Below are positions 45,243-54,432 of a stretch of DNA of 64,000 nt, in pieces. Numbering within the stretch: the first letter of the stretch is position 1; every line of letters begins with the position of its first letter. The DNA comes from Notospermus geniculatus (taxonomy: Eukaryota; Nemertea; Pilidiophora; Heteronemertea; Lineidae): contig NMRB01000105.1 in the NCBI GenBank assembly GCA_002633025.1, positions 378,076-442,075 of the forward strand, written 5' to 3'. A program made the position numbers and the translations under genes. The notes under the pieces are model-generated. The model worked only from the letters and a program-made list of their open reading frames with translations. It searched no databases and was not told where the DNA came from.

Positions 45243-45798
45243 TTGACTGTCATGCAGGGTTTTCTCCAGAATAAAGTCGTTCTCTCGTATCGTAGGATTC
45301 AAGGATAAGTTAGATTCCTTTGTGCTGACAATTCCTAAAGATCTCCTGAATCCACAGTCATCATGACAGGTCTGATACGTTACAGCTGTGATGGTTCCTT
45401 TGTTTGTGATGGAATCGTCACTGGATGCAGTATGAGTCAACTAGTTGGTTTGTCATACAAAGACAAGAAAATGGACTGGTTGTGACTGTACCTCGTGTAC
45501 GTGCAGATCTGCTAAAAAAATGTGAAGGCAGATTTACATCAGATGTGGTTTGCTGTTGATCGTGCATGCATTTCACTGAGTAAAACAAAAAATATTCACT
45601 TGAGCGCACCAAAATGGCATTATTTGCTCTGTTCACAACATCCGGCAAATTTGATGTGCAGCAGGAGGAAACTGGTGTGCCCGGTGAAAACTAGTGCTGT
45701 CAAAGAGAGTCCCTCGATCTCTATCATCACATGAAGACTGGGTCACACTTGTGATGATATGGGTCACATTTGCGATGATGTGATTATTTATATGTGTG

Positions 45799-45989
45799 GC
45801 GGTCTAAGAAAACCTGTCAGATGTCGCTGAATCATCAACAAGGGCTGTCAGATTGCCTGTGCATTGATCTGCTACTGTTTACATGTTACGAAGTACATTT
45901 CAGCTATTGAAATGTGCGGGTTCACCAAGGCCACACTTTCCTCAAATGTGACATCTGACGGGTTTTCCTAGACCGTCTCACATATGCTG
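45799..45989 (-). mobile_element. MITE B, complete (in block copy 2)
   Basis: AAGAAAACCTGTCAGATGTC ... GACATCTGACGGGTTTTCC, orthologous to 42188-42381. Confidence 0.9.
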
Positions 45990-46365
45990 TGACGGCATCA
46001 CATGCTGTGACATGTCGGATGACGTAAATTCATGACGTAGTGTTCTTTAGCCAGTGTCGCCGCCGTTCCCCACCCCTTTTGTTGATAGTTTTGTCGGTCT
46101 TCATGTCACATTCATTCACAACACTTGCTGCTTTCCCAGGCAAGTGAAAGGAGCTTCCCATCTTCAGAATTGCAGGATAGTGCTCCGTACACAACAGAAT
46201 AGCCCAGTGGAGAACACTTGTTCTTATTTTATGTACGTACAATGACCTTCTTTGAAAGAGATAGGGCAATACAAATGACTCAATTGGGGCCAACAGTGGT
46301 ATAAATAACCCACACAGTCTGCTGTTTTGAAGAGTAGTCTGTCATCATAGCTGCTTTTCCATTAC

Positions 46366-47212
46366 ATTAGGCCAAAAAAATATTGTCTGTTTCTTGTCCA
46401 GCAACTCAGCAAAAATTGATGCGGGCATGCGAATTTTTTTTTTTTCAAATAATTTTTTTTCCGTTTTCTTCATGGATGGGGGGAAATACCACCAGCAAAC
46501 TATAGCCCCGTTTACACTGGTCACAGAAAAAGCGATCCGTGCTTGGACCGGTCCCGGCACGGTTCGTCATCTGGAGATCTGCCCCGTTTACACTGGCACA
46601 GTGGAACCGAGCCAGTTGGCGGGTCCCTCGAGCTCTCCAGTCAGTTCAATCGATCGGAGGTACGAAAATCACACGAAAAATCAAACAACGACAACAACAA
46701 AATGGATGCCGCCATGGAAAATCACTCAAAAATTCCCGCTAATGACGTCATTCATAATTCGCACATGTGCAGAACACAATTTAGCAACCGAGCCGAGATC
46801 GGTTACCGTTTACACAGCAGTTTATCGAACCGATCCGATCTCGGACCGGTCCGAGATCACCTCGAACTGGTGGTCTCGGCACGGTTCGGTTTGGAACCGA
46901 TCCTGGCACGCTTGTCCCGTTTACACTTGCTATTTTTTTGGTGAACCGATCTCGGACCGGTCTGAGATCGGTTATTTTTGCTCAGTGTAAACGGGGCTTA
47001 TCTCTCTACATGTTTAAAGCACAGATTTCATGAAAAATAAAGATGATTTCAAGTGATGAAGCATTTCTGTGCATTAGAAGGCGCTGCGTAAGCAAAGTGG
47101 GAAAATTTGAAATTGGTGAGAAAAAAAAAATTTTCGATGCGGAGGGCCTGGGAATGACGCGGGCGCGGACAACAAACAAATACTTTATTTTTTTTGGCCT
47201 TACGGTACAGCT
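46366..47212. mobile_element. Insertion with GGCCAAAAAAA ends, present only in block copy 2
   Basis: The left GGCCAAAAAAATA and right TTTTTTTTGGCC interrupt a sequence that is continuous at 42779 in copy 1. Flanks TTACATTA and TTACGGTA may be a decayed 8-bp target duplication (hAT-like). It contains the V element. Confidence 0.7.
46504..46998. mobile_element. MITE V, AGCCCCGTTTACACTG ends, nested
   Basis: Inverted ends AGCCCCGTTTACACTG and CAGTGTAAACGGGGCT. CCCGTTTACACT occurs twice more inside, and the palindrome CTCGGACCGGTCCGAG appears with variants at least three times. The 198-codon frame crossing it is not a gene. Confidence 0.88.
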
Positions 47213-47614
47213 TTTATATCCGGTCTTATTAGTGCCGGTGTCTATCCGCATAAGACCGGATATTTCACGGCTTGCGCTTCCACTACTGGATTTGAGGTTA
47301 GTAATGTAAGTTCGGCTACAGATGGTGATACGTGGAGTGAATAGCGTAAGCTTATATTTTTCCGGTACTTTTGAACATGCACTATGTCGCAAGCGATCTT
47401 CAGAACATAATACTACAAATAGACCCGGACTTTAATTGCCATTCCAGTAGAGAAAACACCGGTCTTGATCCGCATCTAATTTGATTTGGAGTATATTCGG
47501 CTATGCTATCCGAGCTCAATAGATCCGGACGTAATATTGAGAACCGGACTTATTAAACCCGGACATCTTGTAATGGAAGCAGAATAAGCTCGGACAAATA
47601 CCGGCTTTTTCTGT

Positions 47615-47755
47615 AAAGCCCCGTTTCAACTATAGCGGATTCCGTGGCAGTTTCCGGCGAGCGGACCGGTGCGGTTTTCACAGGGCTTTGGATAATCCCA
47701 AACCGCTCCACTCGCCGCAAGACGCGGCGGAATCCGCTTGGTGGAAACAGGCCTT
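47615..47755. mobile_element. Hairpin element, AAGCCCCGTTTCAAC ends
   Basis: AAGCCCCGTTTCAACTATAGCGGATTCC-type left arm against GGAATCCGCTTGGTGGAAAC and AGGCCTT; the inner arms are GGCGAGCGGACC and CCACTCGCC. Confidence 0.7.
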
Positions 47756-48304
47756 AATTGAAGCGCAACTCATGCATGGATGTGCTATCTTTGTAAACCC
47801 TGTACCCAGAATATTCTGGTGTATTTCCTAGCTGATGTCCTTGTTGAGCTTTAGGAAGCAGCCTCTTGAGATTACTGTTATACCTGTAGTATCACTTTCA
47901 CTGGCTTTGGAATGCTCGTCTAGAAATAGCTCATCTAAAACTGTCTACTCTCATCATTCCATAGCTTCTGGAGTATGCAACATGCTACAGTGTGTTAGCA
48001 CTGATGGTATCTGTATCTCTGGGCCCACTGATGATCTCATCCCGGCTGTGTAGCTATATACCCCATGTGTAAGGATATCGCTGTGTGGGTTTGCATGTAT
48101 CATAGCGTTTCATCTTTTTATAAGCCCAGGGTTGGCTGCATGTTGTGAAGTATCGGTACATGTATCTTTGCCAAATCTATTGCAATGCAATACTAGAGCC
48201 TTTGGAAATAGAACCTGCTGCAATTCACGAGGAAAGAATTGTGTACGTGCCTTCGATGAATTTTTGCTTCGATGTAGGCATCTATGTTGTCTCGGCATGG
48301 CCAC
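47756..48304. other. Intron 1, no feature recognised
   Basis: Short frames only, without similarity. Confidence 0.35.
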
Positions 48305-48620
48305 CTTAAAACCCGTCGGATGTCGCATTTGAGGAAAGTGTTAATGACCTTGGTGAACCCGTGCATTTCAATAGAGGACGTGCAGCGACGATTATGACGT
48401 CACCGCGACGACGAGATGCCGCCATGTTGGACGGCACGTCCAACGCATTAGTAGCGTCAGATGACGTCCAACACGGCTGACATGCGAATTATGACGTCAA
48501 TGATGACGTCACGTGCACACATCCTCCATAGCTGAATGTGTATTTCGTAACAAGTAAACAGTAGCAGATCAGTGCACAGGCAATCTGACAGCCCTTGTTG
48601 ATCATTCAGCGACATGACTG
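48305..48620 (+). mobile_element. MITE B interrupted by MITE C
   Basis: B reads AAAACCCGTCGGATGTCGC to CATTTCAATAG, is broken, then resumes CTGAATGTGTATTTCGTAAC to CATTCAGCGACAT. Confidence 0.92.
48374..48526. mobile_element. MITE C, copy 5, nested in B
   Basis: GAGGACGTGCAGCGACG ... GTGCACACATCCTC, closest to the copy at 13925. It has ATTATGACGTCA twice and GATGACGTCACGTG. Confidence 0.92.
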
Positions 48621-49427
48621 CCCCTTCCATGTGTCAGATGACCAGGGATGGTAAAAAAGTTTTCATCCCCATCAGGGCCGACCACACAGAAAGTCCGATA
48701 TTGCTTTTGCGTTACAACTAACTGCCGATATGTGCCGGTGGCACTATCGAACTTTCTGTGCAGTTGCCCCAGGGCTTCCAGTCGATCACTCAAAATTTTG
48801 GGTTTTATGGGTCCCATCTGTTTTCAAGAGTCCCTTAATGTATTGGTGAACCAGATTTCCAAATTGCAAGGGCCCTTTCTTTGTTTTGGGGGTAAAAAGA
48901 CACTTTGCAGGGGATCTTGAGCCCTGCCCCATCTGATCTAAAAAACAAGACTGCTGAGATATTGTCGAACACAAATATGACCATTAGATTGTCCAGAAAA
49001 ATTTGTCTCCTTTTAAAAATCGTAAGCTGTCAGAGTAGGCCAGCGTCACAATGGTAATCTTATGATACTCCGGCTGTGAACTCCATTAAGCCCTGCCTAC
49101 TCAATCTCCACCGATCTTCTCCCCACGCCGTTATAATTGAAGGGCACATATCGGAAAATCAAATATGATGGAATTGAAAGAGATAAATTACGCCGTCTCC
49201 ACGGCATCCGTGTTAGATTTATCATTTTTTTGCCGTTCAGCTGCCGGCTAAATTGTAGAGCGATTCATCCGGTTCGCGGGCGGGCATGTCTGCTGGCTGG
49301 TGGCTGGCTGCGGAGTATGATTTTTTGGGGCTATTAGTATTTTGCTGAAAAATCACAACCATTCTTGTAGTTGTGGTTCCTTTGCCTTCATCCCATGTTG
49401 AGTGGTGATTATGTGAACAGGCCCATG
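48621..49427. other. Intron 1, no gene recognised
   Basis: An inverted pair ACAGAAAGTCCGATA / TATCGAACTTTCTGT at about 48686-48759 may be a degraded element; nothing else was seen. Confidence 0.35.
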
Positions 49428-50118
49428 GATGGGAATGTATGGCAATGAGAAGTCCTTGGGGACGAACTGTCCTGGGGGCAAACTGCCGTTAGGGACAGAA
49501 TGTTCAGCTTTGAAATGTTCTTGGGATGTCCAGGGAGGTAAGTTCTGGGGACAAAGAGATGGAAGTCGTCGGGGATTAGGTGTTGGGACAAAATGTCCAG
49601 GGGTGGAAATCGTCGGGTATGAAATGTCCAGGGAATGTCCAGCGATGAAAAGTTCTTGGGACGAAATGTCTAGGGATAGAAGTCTTTGGGATGAAATGTC
49701 CAAGGATAGGAAAGTTCTTGAAGAAAAGTCCGGGGTAAGGAAGTTCTTGGGAATGAAATGTCCAGGGATGAAAAGTCCTTGGGGACAAAAGTCCAGGGAA
49801 GGAAGTTCTTGGGAATGAAATGTCCAGGGATGAAAAGTCCTTGGGGACAAAAGTCCAGGGAAGGAATTTCTTGGGAATGAAATGTCCAGGGACGAAAAGT
49901 TATTGGGGACAAGAAGTCCAGGGAAGGATGTTCTTGGGGATGTAATGTCCAGGGACAACATATCCAGGGACAAAAAGTTATTGGGGACGAGAAGTCCAGG
50001 GAAGGATGTTCTTGAGGATGAAATGCCCAGGGATAGAAGTCGTCGGGGATAAAGTGTCTAGGGACGAAATATCCTGGGATGAAAAGTCAGAGGGGAGGCA
50101 AGGTCCGGGGATAAAATG
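49428..50118. repeat. Minisatellite, 62-bp higher-order unit
   Basis: Short words GAAATGTCCAGGGATG, AAAAGTCCTTGGGGAC and GGAAGTTCTTGGG alternate. A 62-bp period is clear at 49741-49900. The 206-codon minus frame is an artefact of the array. Confidence 0.92.
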
Positions 50119-50730
50119 CCCTCTATATCACCATTGACTTGTTTGAATTTAATTCAGATGATTATGAATACGTGAATAATTTGTTCCCTGTTGCATTCGT
50201 CCCATGAAAAGCTCCGCATTCTGTCTATCATACACATGTAGATGTCCACCAAATGGATTTTTCTGGTCACACCAGGTCAGCGATGTCTGAACGAGGATTT
50301 AATAGTTTGATTGCTCATGACATGTCATTGAACTACCTGTACCTATTGTCATGTAAATATCACAGCTTTTCAAATGCAGTAATAATTATAGGTATGCTTT
50401 TGTTGACATTCATGTCAATCGCATACATTTACAATCACTTTTGAAATTGTTTTGAAAGGAATCCCTATTTTATCGTTATGGGGTTATTCTTTGACTCCAT
50501 TAACATTGGTAAATAGTTATGTGGTTTTTAAGGGTGGTAGTTATGAAAAGGTTTTGTTATGGTGTTGCTACCATGTTTTGTTGTGAATACCATCTCTCGT
50601 GATTGGTGGAGAATATGTTTACGGGAGCATAGCATTGTCTGGTGGCAAAATTCTTACTGTCAGTGTCCATGTATGCGGGATCGCTAAAGAATGAACTTAA
50701 TTACTTTACTTGTCATTGACGACTTTACTT
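50119..50730. other. Intron 1, no feature recognised
   Basis: AT-rich, with a 63-codon frame at 50253-50444 of no recognised family. Confidence 0.35.
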
Positions 50731-50978
50731 ATAGACCGTTCTCAAATTAACGTAAACAACAAAGATCTGCACACTTCCGCCGAAATCTCAACCACAACCT
50801 CGGTCTGAAACTGAATGACGTATTGCAGACAACCCCACGACAGTGACTTTGACGACGTTGCATCAAAGTCGACCATTGCTGAATCATGGATGGCGTCACG
50901 GCAGCCAGTTTCAGATCGAGGTTCTGGTTGAGGTTTCGGCGGAAGTGTGCAGATCGGCGAATTTTAGAACGGTCTATA
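50731..50978. mobile_element. MITE E, copy 3, best preserved
   Basis: ATAGACCGTTCTCAAATTAA and TTTTAGAACGGTCTAT ends; CTTCCGCCGAAATCTCAACC is mirrored by GGTTGAGGTTTCGGCGGAAG. It is flanked by TA. Confidence 0.92.
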
Positions 50979-51210
50979 CATGTACTTGACGACTTTACTT
51001 GCCACAGTAAATTAACATGTACTAAGTATCCATGTAATGATGTGAATGATGTTTGATGTTTTCAAAAAATCCTGAATCACAAGTTTGATTACCGTGTACA
51101 AGTAGTTTTGATGCTAAATATGAAAAAAAAGAAATTAGAAAGAATTAGAAACATAAGAAGTTGCCACCACCATTCTCTGTTGTGAATTTGTGAAGGTTCG
51201 CTTGCATCAC

Positions 51211-51496
51211 TGAGGAGCCTTGATATGATTGAACCCTCGTGAAGTGCCCTGATGGCTGGTGATTATGTCTGCCTAACAAGCGGCAGGTCCTGAGTTCGAA
51301 TCCAGCTTCCGCAAACTGCATCCCTGGTTCTTCACGTCCGTCGCATGGGACAGTAAGCCACGGTGCCTTGTTCCTTGTGCCTTTGCAAGGGCAAGTAAAA
51401 GATCCCATCCGAGTGAGGAACATGAGTAGCTTGAGATGGCCTCTTCCTTACTTACCAGGGCCAGTAATGCTTTGACTCCGGCCCTGACAGAAAAAG
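51211..51496 (+). mobile_element. SINE-A with a rearranged 5' end
   Basis: GGAGCCTTGATATGATTGAAC precedes a second start (GTGCCCTGATGGCTGG), so the head is partly duplicated. B box GAGTTCGAATCC; full body and tail. Confidence 0.88.
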
Positions 51497-51749
51497 TTAT
51501 TACAGTACAAAACAAAATTATGATTCCAAAATATCTCCGGAAAGATAATTTGAGAACATGGAGTTCTCACTTCACTAGAAATTAAATCACAGATCCGACT
51601 GCCGTTCCTTCGGCATTTGCTAATTTCATTATGCGTTAATTGCTGCAAGCGATTGCAGTGAAATTACAACGCTGGTTTCCATTTTCATTGGAAAACAAAA
51701 AAGCATTGATGAACACTAGGGTTTAAAAAATTTCTAGCCAATTGAATTG

Positions 51750-51940
51750 TGACCCGCTCCAGCAAAAGTATAGACGCTAATGTCGCAACCGAAGAAAGGG
51801 TTAACAACCTTACAACACAATAGCTGAAATGTACATCTCTGCAGGTTGACAATAGTAGTGGACAGCAGTGATAATAGTTGAGTAAACTGATGACCAATGA
51901 TGATCACTTGCAACAAGCACCTGCTTGTCACAGTTACATG
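51750..51940. mobile_element. MITE F, copy 3
   Basis: GTGACCCGCTCCAGCAAAAG at the left; the centre is CAATAGCTGAAATGTACATC; the right end is truncated near CACCTGCTTGTCAC. Confidence 0.88.
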
Positions 51941-52162
51941 TACAACCAGAAACACCATGGAGATGCTATTCACAGGTTTTCATTGGATACTGCGGTTTCC
52001 TCCTACTCTACATTATGTAGTTTTCATTTACTTCAGATGGTACCAGGATGAAGGGCCAGTACCAGTTTCTTTTAAGTCAGCAGCACACCGGGCGATATCA
52101 CAAGCGATCTACTCGCACTGATCTTCTCGTCAGCCAATGCAGACTAGGCTATATCAGCTTCG

Positions 52163-52411
52163 GTATAGACAAATCCCAAATTGACGTAAACGGGAAAGAT
52201 CTGCGCACTTTTGCCGAAATAGCAACAAGAACCTCGGTCTGAAACTGAATGACGTGACGCAGAGAACCCCACGACAGTGACTTTGACGACGTTACGTCAG
52301 AGTTGACCATTGCTAAATCACGGATTGCGTCACGTCAGCTGGTTTCGGATCGAGGTTCTTGTTGCTATTTCGGCGGAAGTGCGCATAACTTGGAATTTGG
52401 GATTTGTCTAT
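52163..52411. mobile_element. MITE E, copy 4
   Basis: TATAGACAAATCCCAAATTG and AATTTGGGATTTGTCTATA: the ends differ from other E copies but match each other, and the interior is E. Confidence 0.9.
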
Positions 52412-52652
52412 AGACGATTCTCGAATTAGCAGATCTGTGCACTTCCGCTGAAATCGCAACCAGAACCTCGATCTGAAACGGGATGACGTGCAATCCGTGA
52501 TTCAGCGATGGTCCACTCTGACGCAACATCTTCGAAGTCACTGTCGTGGGGTTGCCTGCGTCACGTCGCACAGTTTCAGACCGAGGTTTTGGTTGAGATT
52601 TCGGCGGAAGTGTGCAGATCTTTGTCATTCATGTCAATATGAGAATGGTCTG
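52409..52652. mobile_element. MITE E, copy 5, abutting copy 4
   Basis: Begins TATAGACGATTCTCGAATTA in the TA shared with copy 4 and ends ATATGAGAATGGTCT. Confidence 0.9.
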
Positions 52653-52773
52653 TTGTTTGACAATTGGTGAACATTGCTTACAAAAGTATCCCTTGCATCG
52701 CTGTCCAGTGCACACCTGGTGTCAACAGCCGATTTTGTTCGGTGGCAATCATATTGCTTGCGATATTGTTTGT

Positions 52774-53300
52774 GCTGCTGGCTTAAGGGTTTCGACCAGT
52801 GATACAATCGTGGTTTGCTGCTGGCTTAAGGGTTTCGACCAGTGATACAATCGTGGTTTGCTGCTGGCTTAAGGGTTTCGACCAGTGATACAATCGTGGT
52901 TTGCTGCTGGCTTAAGGGTTTCGACCAGTGATACAATCGTGGTTTGCTGCTGGCTTAAGGGTTTCGACCAGTGATACAATCGTGGTTTGCTGCTGGCTTA
53001 AGGGTTTCGACCAGTGATACAATCGTGGTTTGCTGCTGGCTTAAGGGTTTCGACCAGTGATACAATCGTGGTTTGCTGCTGGCTTAAGGGTTTCGACCAG
53101 TGATACAATCGTGGTTTGCTGCTGGCTTAAGGGTTTCGACCAGTGATACAATCGTGGTTTGCTGCTGGCTTAAGGGTTTCGACCAGTGATACAATCGTGG
53201 TTTGCTGCTGGCTTAAGGGTTTCGACCAGTGATACAATCGTGGTTTGCTGCTGGCTTAAGGGTTTCGACCAGTGATACAATCGTGGTTTGCTGCTGGCTT
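52774..53300. repeat. 43-bp minisatellite, 12 identical copies plus a partial copy
   Basis: The unit starts GCTGCTGGCTTAAGGG and has an exact 43-bp period: 516 bp separate the first and the thirteenth starts (52774 and 53290). By eye all 12 full units are identical, which implies recent expansion or homogenisation. The last unit breaks off after 11 bp, and the duplicated-acceptor array begins within about 15 bp. It lies in intron 1 of the KDM3 gene, 350-880 bp before the true acceptor. Confidence 0.95.
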
Positions 53301-53310
53301 TACCAAACAT

Positions 53311-53650
53311 ATCCCTACTCAACGTTCTCTTTCCTTGTATCTTTCAGGTCTTGGTAGAATTCACGATTACATCCGTACTCAACGTTCTCTTTCTTGTATC
53401 TTTCAGGTCTTGGTAGAATTCACGAATACATCCTTACTCAACGTTCTCTTCCCTTGTATCTTTCAGGTCTTGGTAGAATTCACGAATACATCCCTACTCA
53501 ACTTTCTCTTTCCTTGTATCTTTCAGGTCTTGGTAGAATTCACGAATACATCCTTACTCAACGTTCTTTTCCCTTGTATCTTTCAGGTCTTGGTAGAATT
53601 CACGAATACATCTATCCCTACTCAACTTTCTCTTTCCTTGTATCTTTCAG
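53311..53650 (+). repeat. Tandem array of duplicated 3' splice sites before KDM3 exon 2
   Basis: Six units of about 60 bp share this order: a CTACTCAAC-like branch-point candidate, a TTCTCTTTCCTTGTATCTTTCAG-type tract and acceptor, then GTCTTGGTAGAATTC, the first 15 exon bases. The AG dinucleotides end at 53347, 53406, 53466, 53526, 53586 and 53650, so spacings are 59, 60, 60, 60 and 64. Units 1-5 then read CACGAATACATCC-like filler instead of exon 2; unit 6 is the real boundary. The last interval carries four extra bases (TATC type). Translating from each decoy meets a stop before or just inside exon 2. The array arose by duplication of a segment spanning the boundary. It could act as a splicing decoy or poison-acceptor region, or be neutral. 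Confidence 0.9.
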
Positions 53651-53806
53651 GTCTTGGTAGAATTCGATGACCGTGATTGGTCACGCCGTGAATGGATTAG
53701 AATACATGAGAACATATTTCAGGTGTTCTTAGTGGAGAACAATCTGATTTGGGGATCGAGAACGGATCTTACCAAGAACAAGCAGAAGTTAAACTGGCCG
53801 GCATTG
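53651..53806 (+). CDS. KDM3: KDM3/JMJD1-family histone demethylase, exon 2 (residues 53-104)
   Basis: The exon has 52 codons and is phase 0 at both ends. It opens right after a polypyrimidine-TTTCAG acceptor and closes before GTAAGT at 53807. Translation gives VLVEFDD (residues 53-59), REWIRIHE (65-72), FLVENNLIW (78-86) and WPAL (101-104). These are the blocks found in the same order in human JMJD1C and KDM3B, so the exon assignment does not rest on length alone. It joins exon 1 without gap or frame change. The first 15 bases of the exon are also present five times upstream as part of a tandem array that copies the intron-exon boundary (see 53311-53650). Only this last copy continues into family-conserved sequence, so it is taken as the functional acceptor. 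Intron 2 is about 4.2 kb. Confidence 0.9.
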
Positions 53807-53894
53807 GTAAGTAGTCCTTCTATTACCTTATCAATGCCAAGTGGGAGATTTTGTCAAAAATGAAAAAAATGTAAAAAAAAGTTTGAAAGGCACT

Positions 53895-54205
53895 GAAACC
53901 TGCCACATTGTAATTCATTGGAAAGCTCTCTGTGAGCACTTTCCAATGAATACCTATGTGACAGGGTTTCTGTAACACCGGAACCCTGTCACATAGGTGT
54001 TCATTGGAAAGCTCTCAGTGAGCACTTCCCACTGAATACCTATGTGACATGGTTGCTGCAACAGCGGAACATTGTCACATAGGTATTCATTGGAAAGCTC
54101 TCAGTGAGCACTGCTCAACGAATACGTATGTGACATGGTTGCTGCAACAGCGGAACAACATTACATAAATGTTCATTGGAAAGCTCTCAATGAGCACCTC
54201 CCAAC
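53895..54205. repeat. 86-bp tandem repeat with internal inverted segments
   Basis: TCATTGGAAAGCTCTC recurs at 53915, 54001, 54087 and 54173 (exact 86-bp steps). Each unit also holds the near-complement AATGAATACCTATGTGACA, so the array can form stem-loops. It lies about 90 bp after the exon 2 donor. Confidence 0.92.
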
Positions 54206-54381
54206 TTTGCTTGTTGCAACCAATGAAAGGGTTAACGGCCTTACAACACAATAGCTGAAATGTACAGACCTGCAGGTTTACAATAGTACTGGACAGCTGT
54301 GATAATACAATAGTTGAGTAAACTGATGACCAATGATGATCACTTGCAACAAACGCCTGCTTTTGCTGGAGCGGGTCACAA
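54206..54381. mobile_element. MITE F, copy 4
   Basis: TTGTTGCAACCAATGAAAGG to TTTTGCTGGAGCGGGTCAC; its left edge merges with the 86-bp array. Confidence 0.88.
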
Positions 54382-54432
54382 AATGGGGAATTTGTCAACA
54401 CACCAGAGTGATTCTTGGTGCATGAACTCATT

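Larger units (their letters stand above)
44597..47514 (+). repeat. Large duplicated block, copy 2
   Basis: Collinear with 40348-43092 with scattered substitutions and short deletions. It lacks U and C but carries an extra insertion of about 850 bp (46366-47212). Confidence 0.9.

Noticed and set aside
46394-46990. 198-codon plus-strand frame
   Set aside because: Lies within the insertion containing MITE V; overlapping frames are open because of GC-rich palindromes.
49353-49973. 206-codon minus-strand frame
   Set aside because: It is the translation of the 62-bp minisatellite and shows the same period in all frames.
52774-53300. CRISPR-like regular direct repeats
   Set aside because: The 43-bp units are contiguous with no unique spacers, and the context is an animal intron; it is a minisatellite.
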